Assembly: GCF_000376945.1 (NCBI RefSeq)
Contig: NZ_AQXU01000016.1
Span: 62,001 to 126,000, forward strand
DNA: 64,000 nucleotides
From: Leeia oryzae DSM 17879
GTDB lineage: Bacteria > Pseudomonadota > Gammaproteobacteria > Burkholderiales > Leeiaceae
Reading direction: 5' to 3'
Shown here piece by piece: positions 27,605 to 36,039 of this stretch. Made by a program: the position numbers and the translations under genes. Under the pieces are notes generated by a model. The model was not told the origin of the DNA. It searched no databases and saw nothing but the letters and a program-made list of their open reading frames with translations. Numbering within the stretch: position 1 is the stretch's first letter; each line of letters opens with the position of its first letter.

Positions 27605-28921
27605 ATGTCACACAGCCAGTTTGCCCTGTTAAAACAGCGGAAGTTTTTACCCCTGTTCCTGACCCAGTTCATGGGGGCCGGCAATGATAACGTGCTGAAA
27701 AATGCGATGGTGATCCTGATTACGTTCCAGGCCGCCAAACTGCAGGTCAGCAACCCGGCCTTGTGGGTCAACCTTTGTGCCGGCATTTTCATTCTGCCCA
27801 TGTTTCTGTTCTCGGCCACGGCAGGCCAGCTGGCCGACAAATATGAAAAATCCCGAATCGTCCGCTGGGTGAAGCTGATCGAAATCGGCATCATGTTCAT
27901 TGCCGGGGCTGGCTTTTTGCTACCCGACCTGACCTTGCTGATGGTGGCCCTCTTTTTGATGGGAATGCACTCTACCCTGTTCGGACCGGTCAAGTACTCC
28001 ATCCTGCCGCAGCATCTGGCCGACAACGAACTGGTTGCCGGTAACGCGCTGGTTGAATCCGGCACCTTTCTGGCCATTCTGCTCGGTACCATTCTGGGCG
28101 GTACCCTGGCAGGCATGGGGGATGCGGGCGCCACGTATGCCGCTATCGCCACCGCCAGCATTGCCGTGATCGGCTATCTTTGCAGCAGGAGCATTCCACT
28201 CGCCCCCGCCGCCGCGCCCGATCTCAACATCAACTGGAATCCGGTTTCTGAGACCATCCGCAATGTGCGTTTTGCCAAACAGAACCGCCGCGTCTTTCTG
28301 TCCATCATCGGCATTTCGTGGTTCTGGTTCTATGGCGCCGTGTTTTTATCGCAGTTCCCCGGCTTTGCCAAATTGCATCTGGCCGGCAATGAACATGTGG
28401 TGACCCTGCTGCTGGCGCTGTTTTCGATCGGCATCGGGGTGGGTTCGCTCATGTGCGACAAGCTCTCTCATCAGCATGTCGAGGTAGGCCTGGTGCCGCT
28501 GGGGGCGCTTGGGCTGACCCTGTTTGCGGTCGACCTGTTTTTTGCAGCGCCTGCACAGACGATAGCCGCCCCCCAAGACATTGGTGCTTTCTTCCACACC
28601 GCCGGTAGTTACCGGGTAGTACTGGACCTGATGATGATCGGCGTCTCCGGCGGGCTGTATTGCGTGCCGCTCTATGCCATGATGCAGGCAGAGTCCGACC
28701 CGGCCTATCGTTCCCGCATGATTGCCACCAACAACATCATGAACGCCTTTTTCATGGTCATTGCAGCGGCCTTTGCCATCAGCCTGCTGGCGGCCAAATT
28801 CAGCATCCTGCAGATATTCCTGTTCACCGGTCTATTGAATGCCTGTGTTGCCCTGTATTTGCTGGTGGGACTGCCCGCCTGCCGTCAGGGTCTGATCAAC
28901 CTGTTCATCCGGAAAGCCTGA
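27605..28921 (+). CDS. lplT: Lysophospholipid transporter LplT (MFS)
   Basis: This is a 438-residue major facilitator with about twelve membrane helices. It begins with QRKFLPLFLTQFMGAGNDNVLKNA split around residues 9-32, which matches the LplT family start. In E. coli LplT flips lysophosphatidylethanolamine inward for re-acylation by Aas. Here aas follows at once (ATG one base after the stop), which confirms the assignment. ATG 27605 has AGGAGA upstream. It is slightly longer than the 397-residue E. coli protein. Confidence 0.88.
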   Translation: MSHSQFALLKQRKFLPLFLTQFMGAGNDNVLKNAMVILITFQAAKLQVSNPALWVNLCAGIFILPMFLFSATAGQLADKYEKSRIVRWVKLIEIGIMFIAGAGFLLPDLTLLMVALFLMGMHSTLFGPVKYSILPQHLADNELVAGNALVESGTFLAILLGTILGGTLAGMGDAGATYAAIATASIAVIGYLCSRSIPLAPAAAPDLNINWNPVSETIRNVRFAKQNRRVFLSIIGISWFWFYGAVFLSQFPGFAKLHLAGNEHVVTLLLALFSIGIGVGSLMCDKLSHQHVEVGLVPLGALGLTLFAVDLFFAAPAQTIAAPQDIGAFFHTAGSYRVVLDLMMIGVSGGLYCVPLYAMMQAESDPAYRSRMIATNNIMNAFFMVIAAAFAISLLAAKFSILQIFLFTGLLNACVALYLLVGLPACRQGLINLFIRKA

Positions 28922-28922
28922 C

Positions 28923-31076
28923 ATGAAATCCTTCTTGCAGACGGTGCTGCGCCCGGTGTTACGTTTTCTGTTTTCGGTCTTGTTCCGGGTGGAGATCCGG
29001 GGACACAAGCACCTGTTCAATCACCAGAAGCAGTTAATCATCGCCAACCATCAATCGTTTCTGGATGGCCTGCTGCTGGGGCTGTTTCTCCCCATCAAGC
29101 CAATGTTCATCGTGAACTCTGGCATTGCCCGTCAGCGTATGTTCCGCTGGATGCTGGCCATGGTCGATTACATGACCGTAGAACCTACCCATCCGATGGC
29201 GATGAAGCAAATTCTCCGCTTGGTAGAAAGCGGTCGCCCGGTCGTGATCTTTCCAGAAGGCCGAATCACCGTCACCGGTAGCCTGATGAAAGTGTATGAA
29301 GGCCCGGCTTTTGTAGCAGCCAAAACCGGGGCCACGCTGTGTCCGGTGCAGATTGACGGTGCTACCCGCAGCTATTTCTCGCGTTTGCCGGGCACCCACC
29401 CCAAACGCCTGTTCCCTAAAATTACCCTGACTTTCCAGCCACCCACCATGATGGCCATGCCTGAAGCACCAACGGCCAAATTGCGTCGCAAAAAGGCCGG
29501 CGAAGTCATGCGCCGCTTGATGCAAGAGCTTAACTTTCTGTCACGCCCGGTCACGACACTCTATGAAAGCCTGCTGGAAGCCAGCGACATCTATGGCCGG
29601 CGTCGCAAACTGGTAGAAGACATCAAGCAGATTGAATACCACTATGGCGATATCCAGCGCATGACACTGATGCTGGGCCGTCTTTCCAGCAAATTTACCG
29701 TACCCGGCGAACGTGTGGGCTTGCTGCTGCCAAACCTGGCGCCGACCCTTGGGCTGCTGATCGGCCTGACCGCGTTCAAGCGCGTCCCGGCCATGCTCAA
29801 TTACACGGCAGGCACCGATGGCATGCAAAATGCCTGCATCGCAGCAGACATCCACACCATCATTACCTCCCGGGCGTTTATCGAACAAGCCAAACTGGAC
29901 AAAACACTGGCCGGCTTGCAGAACCTGAAACTGGTCTATCTGGAGGACCTGCGCGAAACCGTGACGCTGGCAGACAAACTGTGGTGGATCGGTTTTGCCC
30001 GCTGGCTGCCCGCCCGTGCCGTAGAAAAAGCACATCCGGAAGACACGGCCGTGGTCTTGTTTACTTCTGGCTCGGAAGGCAAACCCAAAGGCGTGGCCTT
30101 GTCCCACCGGGCCATTCTGTCGAACATCGCCCAAATCCGCGCTATTGTGGATTTTTCCGTGACCGACAAAGTGCTCAATGCCCTGCCGATTTTCCACTCC
30201 TTTGGGCTGACAGCGGGTGCGCTGTTGCCGCTGTTCTCGGGCATCAACCTGTTTCTGTATCCAAGCCCGCTGCATTATCGGGTGATTCCGGAAATCGCCT
30301 ACGATCGCGGCTGTTCCATCCTGTTTGGCACCAGTACCTTCCTGGGCAACTATGCGCGCTTTGCTCATCCGTATGATTTCTTCCGTCTGCGCTTTGTGGT
30401 CGCAGGGGCCGAAAAACTGACCCAGCCGGTCAAGGATATCTGGTTCGAGAAATTCGGCATCCGGATCTTCGAAGGCTATGGGGCAACCGAAACCGCCCCG
30501 GTCATTGCCTGCAATACCCCCATGGCGTATCGCAGCGGTACGGTTGGGCAGTTGCTGCCGGGCATCCAGCATCAACTGATCCCGGTACCCGGCATTGATC
30601 AGGGGGGTATCCTGCATGTCAAAGGCCCAAACGTGATGTCCGGCTACTACCGGTTTGAACAACCCGGTGTTCTGCAAAAACCCACCTCAGAGGCTGGAGA
30701 TGGCTGGTACGATACCGGAGACGTGGTAGATCTGGACAGTGACGGCTTTGTCAAAATCACCGGTCGGGTCAAACGGTTTGCAAAAATCGCCGGCGAAATG
30801 ATCTCGCTGGAAGTGGTAGAAAAACTGGCCCAGCTGGCCAGCCCGGACAAACAGCATGCTGCCAGCAGCCAGCCAGACCTGGCCAAAGGAGAGGCTTTGG
30901 TCTTGTTTACCACCGATGCCAGCCTGAGCCGTGAACAATTACTAGCAACCGCCAAAGAAAAAGGACTGCCCGAACTGGCAGTCCCCCGGAAGATCCGTCG
31001 GGTGGAAAACCTGCCACTGTTAGGGACAGGCAAAACAGACTATGTCACCCTCAAGGAAATGGCGTTGGCAGTGTAG
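28923..31076 (+). CDS. aas: Bifunctional lysophospholipid acyltransferase / acyl-ACP synthetase
   Basis: This 717-residue protein re-acylates lysophospholipids delivered by LplT. The N-terminal acyltransferase domain (about 1-200) carries HX4D at H43-D48 (NHQSFLD) and a FPEGRIT motif near 104. The C-terminal AMP-forming ligase domain (about 220-715) carries the P-loop FTSGSEGKPKGVALSH near 380, YGATETAP near 520 and GWYDTGDVVDLD near 593. The length equals that of E. coli Aas (719). It is followed by a 15-bp-stem terminator. Confidence 0.93.
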   Translation: MKSFLQTVLRPVLRFLFSVLFRVEIRGHKHLFNHQKQLIIANHQSFLDGLLLGLFLPIKPMFIVNSGIARQRMFRWMLAMVDYMTVEPTHPMAMKQILRLVESGRPVVIFPEGRITVTGSLMKVYEGPAFVAAKTGATLCPVQIDGATRSYFSRLPGTHPKRLFPKITLTFQPPTMMAMPEAPTAKLRRKKAGEVMRRLMQELNFLSRPVTTLYESLLEASDIYGRRRKLVEDIKQIEYHYGDIQRMTLMLGRLSSKFTVPGERVGLLLPNLAPTLGLLIGLTAFKRVPAMLNYTAGTDGMQNACIAADIHTIITSRAFIEQAKLDKTLAGLQNLKLVYLEDLRETVTLADKLWWIGFARWLPARAVEKAHPEDTAVVLFTSGSEGKPKGVALSHRAILSNIAQIRAIVDFSVTDKVLNALPIFHSFGLTAGALLPLFSGINLFLYPSPLHYRVIPEIAYDRGCSILFGTSTFLGNYARFAHPYDFFRLRFVVAGAEKLTQPVKDIWFEKFGIRIFEGYGATETAPVIACNTPMAYRSGTVGQLLPGIQHQLIPVPGIDQGGILHVKGPNVMSGYYRFEQPGVLQKPTSEAGDGWYDTGDVVDLDSDGFVKITGRVKRFAKIAGEMISLEVVEKLAQLASPDKQHAASSQPDLAKGEALVLFTTDASLSREQLLATAKEKGLPELAVPRKIRRVENLPLLGTGKTDYVTLKEMALAV

Positions 31077-31114
31077 GCATTTCCCGTGCTGAACATGATA
31101 CCCGGCAGAATGCG

Positions 31115-31160
31115 CCAAGAAAAAGCCCGACAAACGATGGATTGCCGGGCTTTTTCTTGG
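31115..31160. terminator. Intrinsic terminator after aas
   Basis: A perfect 15-bp stem (CCAAGAAAAAGCCCG and its complement) with a 16-base loop lies between the convergent aas gene and the Asp/Gly-rich protein gene. T-runs are present on both strands. Confidence 0.85.
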
Positions 31161-31216
31161 ACATGCCAGCCTTAAAACGGACAGGCATGACTATTTAGTC
31201 GTCGACTTTGAGGTCC

Positions 31217-31621
31217 TCAATCGTCACCGCCGTGGTCGCCGCCATGATCCCCACCCCCATGTGACTCCCCACCGTGACCGGAAGAACCTCTGGCACCCGA
31301 CCCGTTGGAATGACTATCATGCGTTTCGGTTGCGGCATGGTCTGGGCCGTCATCGTTACTGTCATCGGAGGCTGAGGCAGAAGTCGAACCACCTGCAGTC
31401 GATGCGCCGTCGTGATCATTGTCATCATTGGCATCGTCAGATGCCGTGCTACCGGTTGAGGCAGTAGTACCATTATCGTTATTGTCATCCACACCACTCA
31501 CATCCGTGCCGCTTGGTGTTTCTGCGACCGTATCATCCGCTCCAGGCACGGAATCATCTGCATAAGTTGCTGCCGCAAACAATGCTGCAATCATCGCTAC
31601 CATCAATTTTGTCTTTAACAT
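31217..31621 (-). CDS. Secreted, highly acidic Asp/Gly/Ser-rich protein of unknown function
   Basis: This is a 134-residue protein. A clear signal peptide (KTK, then VAMIAALFAAA) is cut after ATYA. The remaining 113 residues are low-complexity and disordered in character: runs such as DDNNDNG, SDDANDDNDHDG, SDDSNDDG, then a His/Gly/Asp tail with DHGGDHGGDD. There is no cysteine in the mature part. A divalent-metal or polymer-binding role is possible but not shown. ATG 31621 has TAGGAG; an in-frame TTG at 31627 is less likely. The similar tail of the adjacent DUF5666 protein suggests that both work together. Confidence 0.75.
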   Translation of the reverse strand: MLKTKLMVAMIAALFAAATYADDSVPGADDTVAETPSGTDVSGVDDNNDNGTTASTGSTASDDANDDNDHDGASTAGGSTSASASDDSNDDGPDHAATETHDSHSNGSGARGSSGHGGESHGGGDHGGDHGGDD

Positions 31622-31669
31622 GGCCAACTCCTACCGGTAATTAAGATGAATGTTGCGCTTCAATTTTTT

Positions 31670-31675
31670 TGTCAA
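31670..31675 (-). promoter_or_regulatory. Possible -35 element of the Asp/Gly-rich protein gene
   Basis: A perfect TTGACA on the minus strand lies about 50 bp before the start codon. The -10 at the proper distance is poor (CATTCA), so activation may be needed. Confidence 0.35.
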
Positions 31676-31701
31676 CGCAGCTGACAATTTCAATATATCA
31701 T

Positions 31702-31726
31702 AAAAATGGTAAAAAGTACCATTTTT
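31702..31726. repeat. Perfect inverted repeat upstream of the Asp/Gly-rich protein gene
   Basis: AAAAATGGTA-AAAAG-TACCATTTTT has 10-bp arms. It lies about 27 bp upstream of the TTGACA element. It could be a regulator site or an AT-rich hairpin. Confidence 0.45.
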
Positions 31727-31740
31727 TAACGGGTAATAAA

Positions 31741-31791
31741 AAATCCTTATCCCTTTACCGGACAGAAAGTCCGACACAGGGATAAGGATTT
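31741..31791 (-). terminator. Terminator of the DUF6502-DUF5666 operon
   Basis: AAATCCTTATCCC pairs with GGGATAAGGATTT (13 bp) and encloses a second stem CGGAC/GTCCG. A T-run follows on the minus strand. Confidence 0.8.
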
Positions 31792-31849
31792 GAATACACA
31801 CGACCAGCCACACACAGTGGCGGGCCGGGAATACGCGGGCTACCCGTGC

Positions 31850-33103
31850 CTAATCATCATCTCCACCATGCCCCCCGCTACCACCACCGCCAGAAGAGCC
31901 AGACCCTTTGGAACCACCGCCATCAGAAGAACGGGATTCAGTAGAACTACTTTCCTTGCTGTCTCCGGAGGATCCCGATGAGTGGCCACCATCATCCGAA
32001 CCACCCTCACCGGAACGGCTCTCTTTGTCATCCGACAACCAAGCGGCAGATTTGCCCCCCCGGGTTCCCTCCCCCTTGAATGGGCTGGCATGTCCTTCCA
32101 CCCGCACCGTCTCTGCTACAAAGCGCCCCTCTTTCAGTACGCCACTCACCCGTACTTGCTGGATATCACTGGTCTTCACGACATCCTCACCCACAAAGCG
32201 CGTATCCGGCGTCGTACGGACCATCTGCCCGGCCAGGTTAAATGCCTGACGGTTTTTTACCTGCGTCAGCCCCTGCAGTTCAAAACGTATAATGCCTTTT
32301 TGCCCCAGCAGTTGCTCAGAGACAGACGCCCGCTGACCGGCCGCCTGCAGTGCGCTACCAGACCAGTTACCATGAACCGTCACCGTCACACCGGATTTAG
32401 CCCCCTGCAACCCTTGTACCGGCACATTACCTACCTGCACCAGCCCCTTGGCGACGCTCACGGGTCCGGTCACCAGCGATACCGTATCTGCCACCGGCTC
32501 CAGCAAGCTGGCATAGACCACACCATCCGGCCCCCAATAACCACTTACACGCAAGGTCATGCCCGGTACGACGTTTGTCTTATTCGTCATGACCACCGTT
32601 TGCCCCAGCAGCGTGAGAGTAGTGCCATCTTTCGCCACGGCATCCACCTTGCCTACCAGCACCGGCTCGACTGACACTTTTTTCGCCACTACTTCCGGCC
32701 CCAGACCCAGTGCTTCAATCACCACTCGTTGGCCAATTTTTAGCGCGCTAGATGGCACAGGCAGACCATTCACATCCACTGGCGTCGTGCTGCTGTAATG
32801 CACTTCGACACCGTTAACACAAATACTGCCAAAACCGGTAATCATGCCGGCAATACCGGTGCCGCCCAAACCTTCCGGGCCGTCATTTTGCTGTTTGTCA
32901 CCCCCGGCCACCTTGACGCCCGTTCCGCCCAACCCTTCAGGTTCGGTAGATATTTTCCCGTCTGGCAACGCAGATAGCGTATTGACAGGTGCCTGATCCG
33001 CACATGGATTGGCCAATACAGACGTACCCCATGCACATGCCATCAACGTGACAAACAGCTGGGAAACTCCGCGCAAAAATCCGGACACAACCCTACTCAT
33101 CAT
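31850..33103 (-). CDS. Secreted DUF5666-domain protein
   Basis: This is a 417-residue exported protein. A signal peptide precedes ANPCADQAP. Two copies of a PEGLGGTG motif lie near residues 44 and 64, then GMITGFGSICVNGVEVHY, the classic opening of DUF5666 proteins. Several beta-strand modules of about 65-70 residues follow (about 75-345). The last 75 residues are Ser/Gly/Asp-rich and end in GGHGGDDD. ATG 33103 was chosen (AAGGGC upstream, first of two adjacent ATGs); it overlaps the DUF6502 gene end by 11 bp. The function of DUF5666 is not known. The tail resembles that of the next secreted protein. Confidence 0.8.
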   Translation of the reverse strand: MMSRVVSGFLRGVSQLFVTLMACAWGTSVLANPCADQAPVNTLSALPDGKISTEPEGLGGTGVKVAGGDKQQNDGPEGLGGTGIAGMITGFGSICVNGVEVHYSSTTPVDVNGLPVPSSALKIGQRVVIEALGLGPEVVAKKVSVEPVLVGKVDAVAKDGTTLTLLGQTVVMTNKTNVVPGMTLRVSGYWGPDGVVYASLLEPVADTVSLVTGPVSVAKGLVQVGNVPVQGLQGAKSGVTVTVHGNWSGSALQAAGQRASVSEQLLGQKGIIRFELQGLTQVKNRQAFNLAGQMVRTTPDTRFVGEDVVKTSDIQQVRVSGVLKEGRFVAETVRVEGHASPFKGEGTRGGKSAAWLSDDKESRSGEGGSDDGGHSSGSSGDSKESSSTESRSSDGGGSKGSGSSGGGGSGGHGGDDD

Positions 33104-33983
33104 GGGGCCCTTTTTTAGTGGCTTCATGGAAAAAATACGCGCCAAAATTAAACCGGTATCTGGCTTCTTTTTGTCCGCTATCTTGTGCTTTTAACTCGAT
33201 GGCACGCTGGTTTACCTGGTGCAATGCCTGCATGCCTTTGGATCTGGCCAGCTCCGCCAGCTCGGCAATGGACGATTCGGTCAGGCCCCGGTAAATCACG
33301 CAACGCTCCAGCATGACAGGCGTTTCACCGGTGAGGTTATGCGTGAGTGCCGCCAGATGATCATAGGCATTATGCTGAAGGTAATAGGCTTTCTCATCCA
33401 GCGACTTGCCAGACAGGAAGGCATCCAGATGCAGATGGACATCATTGTGTTCATCAATGCTGGCGGCCCCCACTCTCACCCACTCGTCCAGCAATGTCCG
33501 TGCATGGGTATCCCGGTTCACTTGCTTGACCAGTGCCTCAAACGATATCTCTCCGCCTTTACTGGCCAGGCGTGCAATTGGCTTCGGTACACCATGCGCA
33601 TCGGTGAAGCCTGGCAACCCCGTCCACAACCCCACCACGCGGGCGCTAAGCGACATTTCCTCAGACGCTTTCACATCCGAAATGGAGGTTTCGGTATCCT
33701 GATCGGTCGCAAGCGCCTGGCGAATCCGCTTAATGTCCCGCCGGTATATGCCCGTCAAGACACTGATCCGGCTATCCGTATCCCGTTTACCCGGGATCGG
33801 AAACTCCTTGGCCGCAACATCCACAAAAACCGCTTTTAATTGCTCGGCAAACTCCGGGTAGCCCACCCCGCGGTGCAATAATAATTTGACCAAGGGTCTT
33901 AACGCCCAAGCAGCCGCTCGCAGCATGCGCGAGGGCGGCCGCGGGGGTTCATCAGGCAAGACAGGGATGTGATCTTCGCTCAT
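33093..33983 (-). CDS. DUF6502 family protein
   Basis: This is a 296-residue cytoplasmic, helix-rich protein without membrane segments. It opens with a Pro-rich stretch and then LRPLVKLLLHRGVGYPEFAEQLKAVFV (split around 28-54), SRISVLTGIYRRDIKRIRQ near 72-90 and RVVGLWTGLPGFTD near 113-126. The first block is helix-turn-helix-like, so a DNA-binding role is conceivable. DUF6502 and DUF5666 genes are, to my knowledge, often neighbours; here they overlap by 11 bp, which implies coupled expression. Function is unknown. Confidence 0.75.
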   Translation of the reverse strand: MSEDHIPVLPDEPPRPPSRMLRAAAWALRPLVKLLLHRGVGYPEFAEQLKAVFVDVAAKEFPIPGKRDTDSRISVLTGIYRRDIKRIRQALATDQDTETSISDVKASEEMSLSARVVGLWTGLPGFTDAHGVPKPIARLASKGGEISFEALVKQVNRDTHARTLLDEWVRVGAASIDEHNDVHLHLDAFLSGKSLDEKAYYLQHNAYDHLAALTHNLTGETPVMLERCVIYRGLTESSIAELAELARSKGMQALHQVNQRAIELKAQDSGQKEARYRFNFGAYFFHEATKKGPHDE

Positions 33984-34188
33984 ATTGCATATTGTAATGC
34001 CAAGATCTACAAAATGTGGGAAATATTCCCATTATCTCTTGGGTAATGCATCCATATCTGCAACGAAATGAATGTACCGGCCAGATGGTGGCTTGAAGTA
34101 GCCGGGATTAATCACTATAACAAAAGCAGTACCGCAACAATTCACGCGGATACCGTGGCCGCTGTTGAGCACATATTGACCTGCATAC

Positions 34189-35502
34189 ATGAAGGCGAAC
34201 AGAGACGTGGAGACCCCCAACGCACCACCAGGCAATACTGACGGGTTCCCCTGGATACACCGCGTGGGCACCCCGCTGCTCGTCCTGCATATCGAACCCG
34301 CAGGTGCTATCACTGTGTCCGATTTCAACCCGTCGGCCAGTCGCCTCTTTGATCACCAGCTCGCTAAAGGGAGCTTGCTGGATACGCTGCTAGACGTAGA
34401 AACACTGGACACTTTAAAACCGATCATTCATAACACCCACAATCTGGAACCCGGGCCCGGCACCCCTTTTCATCTGCATCAGAAAAACGGCCATACGCGG
34501 GTACTGGTATGCAGGGTGTGCCTGCTAGATCAGCAACACCATTTGCTACTCACCCTTGTCGACAAAACCGGCGGGTCAACCCTGTTGCCTCCCCCCAAAA
34601 ACATCGCCATGCTCAGCGACGAAACCAAAGCCATCCTGAACTGGTTACCCGTTGCCATTGAAATCTCGTCTGCCAATATAAATACCGCAGATACTCTGTT
34701 CATCAATAACAAGTTTTTCGAAATCTTTGGGTACACCCCGGAACAGGATGTCATCACGCTGGATGAATGGTGGGAGGTGGCCTACCCGGACCCGAGTTAC
34801 CGCAAACTGGTCTCGGAAACCTGGCTGGCTGCAGTCAAGGAGGCCACAGAAAAAGGGATGGATATGCCACCCCAGATCTGGGAGGTTCACTGCAAGGATG
34901 GCAGCAAAAAGAATATCGAATTCAGGTTCAGGGCCATTGGAGACAAATACGTCAATGTGTACGTCGATGTCACAGAACAGTTAGCCCTGGCCGCGGCGCT
35001 AAGAAAACAGGCCAATATCGATCCGCTGACAAACATTGCCAACCGACGTTATTTCTTTCAGCAGGCCGACGATTTTATCCTGCAAGCCAGTCAGCGGCTG
35101 ACCCCGTTATCCGTGCTGATCATGGATATCGACTTCTTCAAGATCATCAATGACCGCTACGGTCATGAACACGGTGACGAAACCCTGAAAGAAATTGTGC
35201 TCAGAACCCAGCACTGTCTGAGCACTAGTGCTCTGTTTGCCCGGATGGGTGGAGAAGAGTTTGCCATTTTACTGCCGGACACCCCGCTAGAACTGGCTAA
35301 CCAGATAGCCTGGCAGATTTGCGAGCATATCGGTCAAACACCGGTTCGGGTGTTAGATAACGAAATCCCGGTCACCACCAGCATTGGCGTGGCCACGCTG
35401 TCTAGTACGGAGCATGACATCAATAGTGTCCTGCGCCGGGCAGATGAAGCCCTCTACAAGGCCAAAGCGACCGGGCGCAACAGAGTAGTCTCAGCAACAT
35501 GA
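34189..35502 (+). CDS. PAS-GGDEF diguanylate cyclase
   Basis: This 437-residue protein should make c-di-GMP from two GTP. An N-terminal PAS-like region (about 15-120) is followed by a PAS domain (about 145-265, ending YVDVTEQ) and the GGDEF domain (about 275-437). The active-site motif GGEEF is at residues 354-358, and the domain opens with DPLTNIANRRYF. The RxxD inhibitory site five residues before GGEEF is absent, so product inhibition at the usual site is unlikely. No membrane segment is seen, so it is a soluble sensor. It stands alone between a divergent DUF6502 operon and a convergent yaiI. Confidence 0.9.
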   Translation: MKANRDVETPNAPPGNTDGFPWIHRVGTPLLVLHIEPAGAITVSDFNPSASRLFDHQLAKGSLLDTLLDVETLDTLKPIIHNTHNLEPGPGTPFHLHQKNGHTRVLVCRVCLLDQQHHLLLTLVDKTGGSTLLPPPKNIAMLSDETKAILNWLPVAIEISSANINTADTLFINNKFFEIFGYTPEQDVITLDEWWEVAYPDPSYRKLVSETWLAAVKEATEKGMDMPPQIWEVHCKDGSKKNIEFRFRAIGDKYVNVYVDVTEQLALAAALRKQANIDPLTNIANRRYFFQQADDFILQASQRLTPLSVLIMDIDFFKIINDRYGHEHGDETLKEIVLRTQHCLSTSALFARMGGEEFAILLPDTPLELANQIAWQICEHIGQTPVRVLDNEIPVTTSIGVATLSSTEHDINSVLRRADEALYKAKATGRNRVVSAT

Positions 35503-35547
35503 ATACATTGGCCGAAGCACTGCGGTCAATCCAGGTCGAAACACCTG

Positions 35548-36000
35548 TTAGCGCATCGCATATTTGTTCAGAAACTTGTCCAGTTGGCTGGCAAAAGCTT
35601 GCCGGTCTGACTGGTTAAGCGCAGAAGGCCCGCCAGTTTCTATGCCACTGCTGCGCAATGACTCCATAAAATCACGCATGGCCAGCTTTTCCCGAATATT
35701 CTCGGGCGAGTAAAACTCCCCGCGCGGGTTCAGGGCATGCGCCTGCTTTTCAATGATTAAAGCGGCCAGCGGAATATCCGCGGTAATCACCAGATCGCCA
35801 ATTTCAGCATGCTGCACAATCCAGTTATCGGCCACATCAAACCCGGCGGGCACCTGCCGGGCAAACAGATAGGACGAAGGCGGCACGCGCAGCAAGCGGT
35901 TAGCCACCAGCGTGGTGCGTACCTGCCAGCGGTCTGCCGCCCGAAACAGGATATCCTTGATGACATTGGGGCAGGCATCCGCATCCACCCAGATGCACAT
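35548..36000 (-). CDS. YaiI/YqxD family protein (DUF188)
   Basis: This 150-residue protein begins with the family motif [20 protein letters not shown] (residues 3-22) and has [12 protein letters not shown] near 68-79. The fold is PIN-like and nuclease activity has been suggested for the family, but it is unproved. ATG 36000 matches the family start (E. coli YaiI begins [11 protein letters not shown]) and has a GGGGCAGG site; a TTG at 36036 is the longer alternative. It lies 39 bp after ybiT on the same strand. Confidence 0.88.
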   Translation of the reverse strand: MCIWVDADACPNVIKDILFRAADRWQVRTTLVANRLLRVPPSSYLFARQVPAGFDVADNWIVQHAEIGDLVITADIPLAALIIEKQAHALNPRGEFYSPENIREKLAMRDFMESLRSSGIETGGPSALNQSDRQAFASQLDKFLNKYAMR

Positions 36001-36039
36001 GCCTGCCCCGCGTTCAGAAGCAGAAATATCGCTCAAGAC

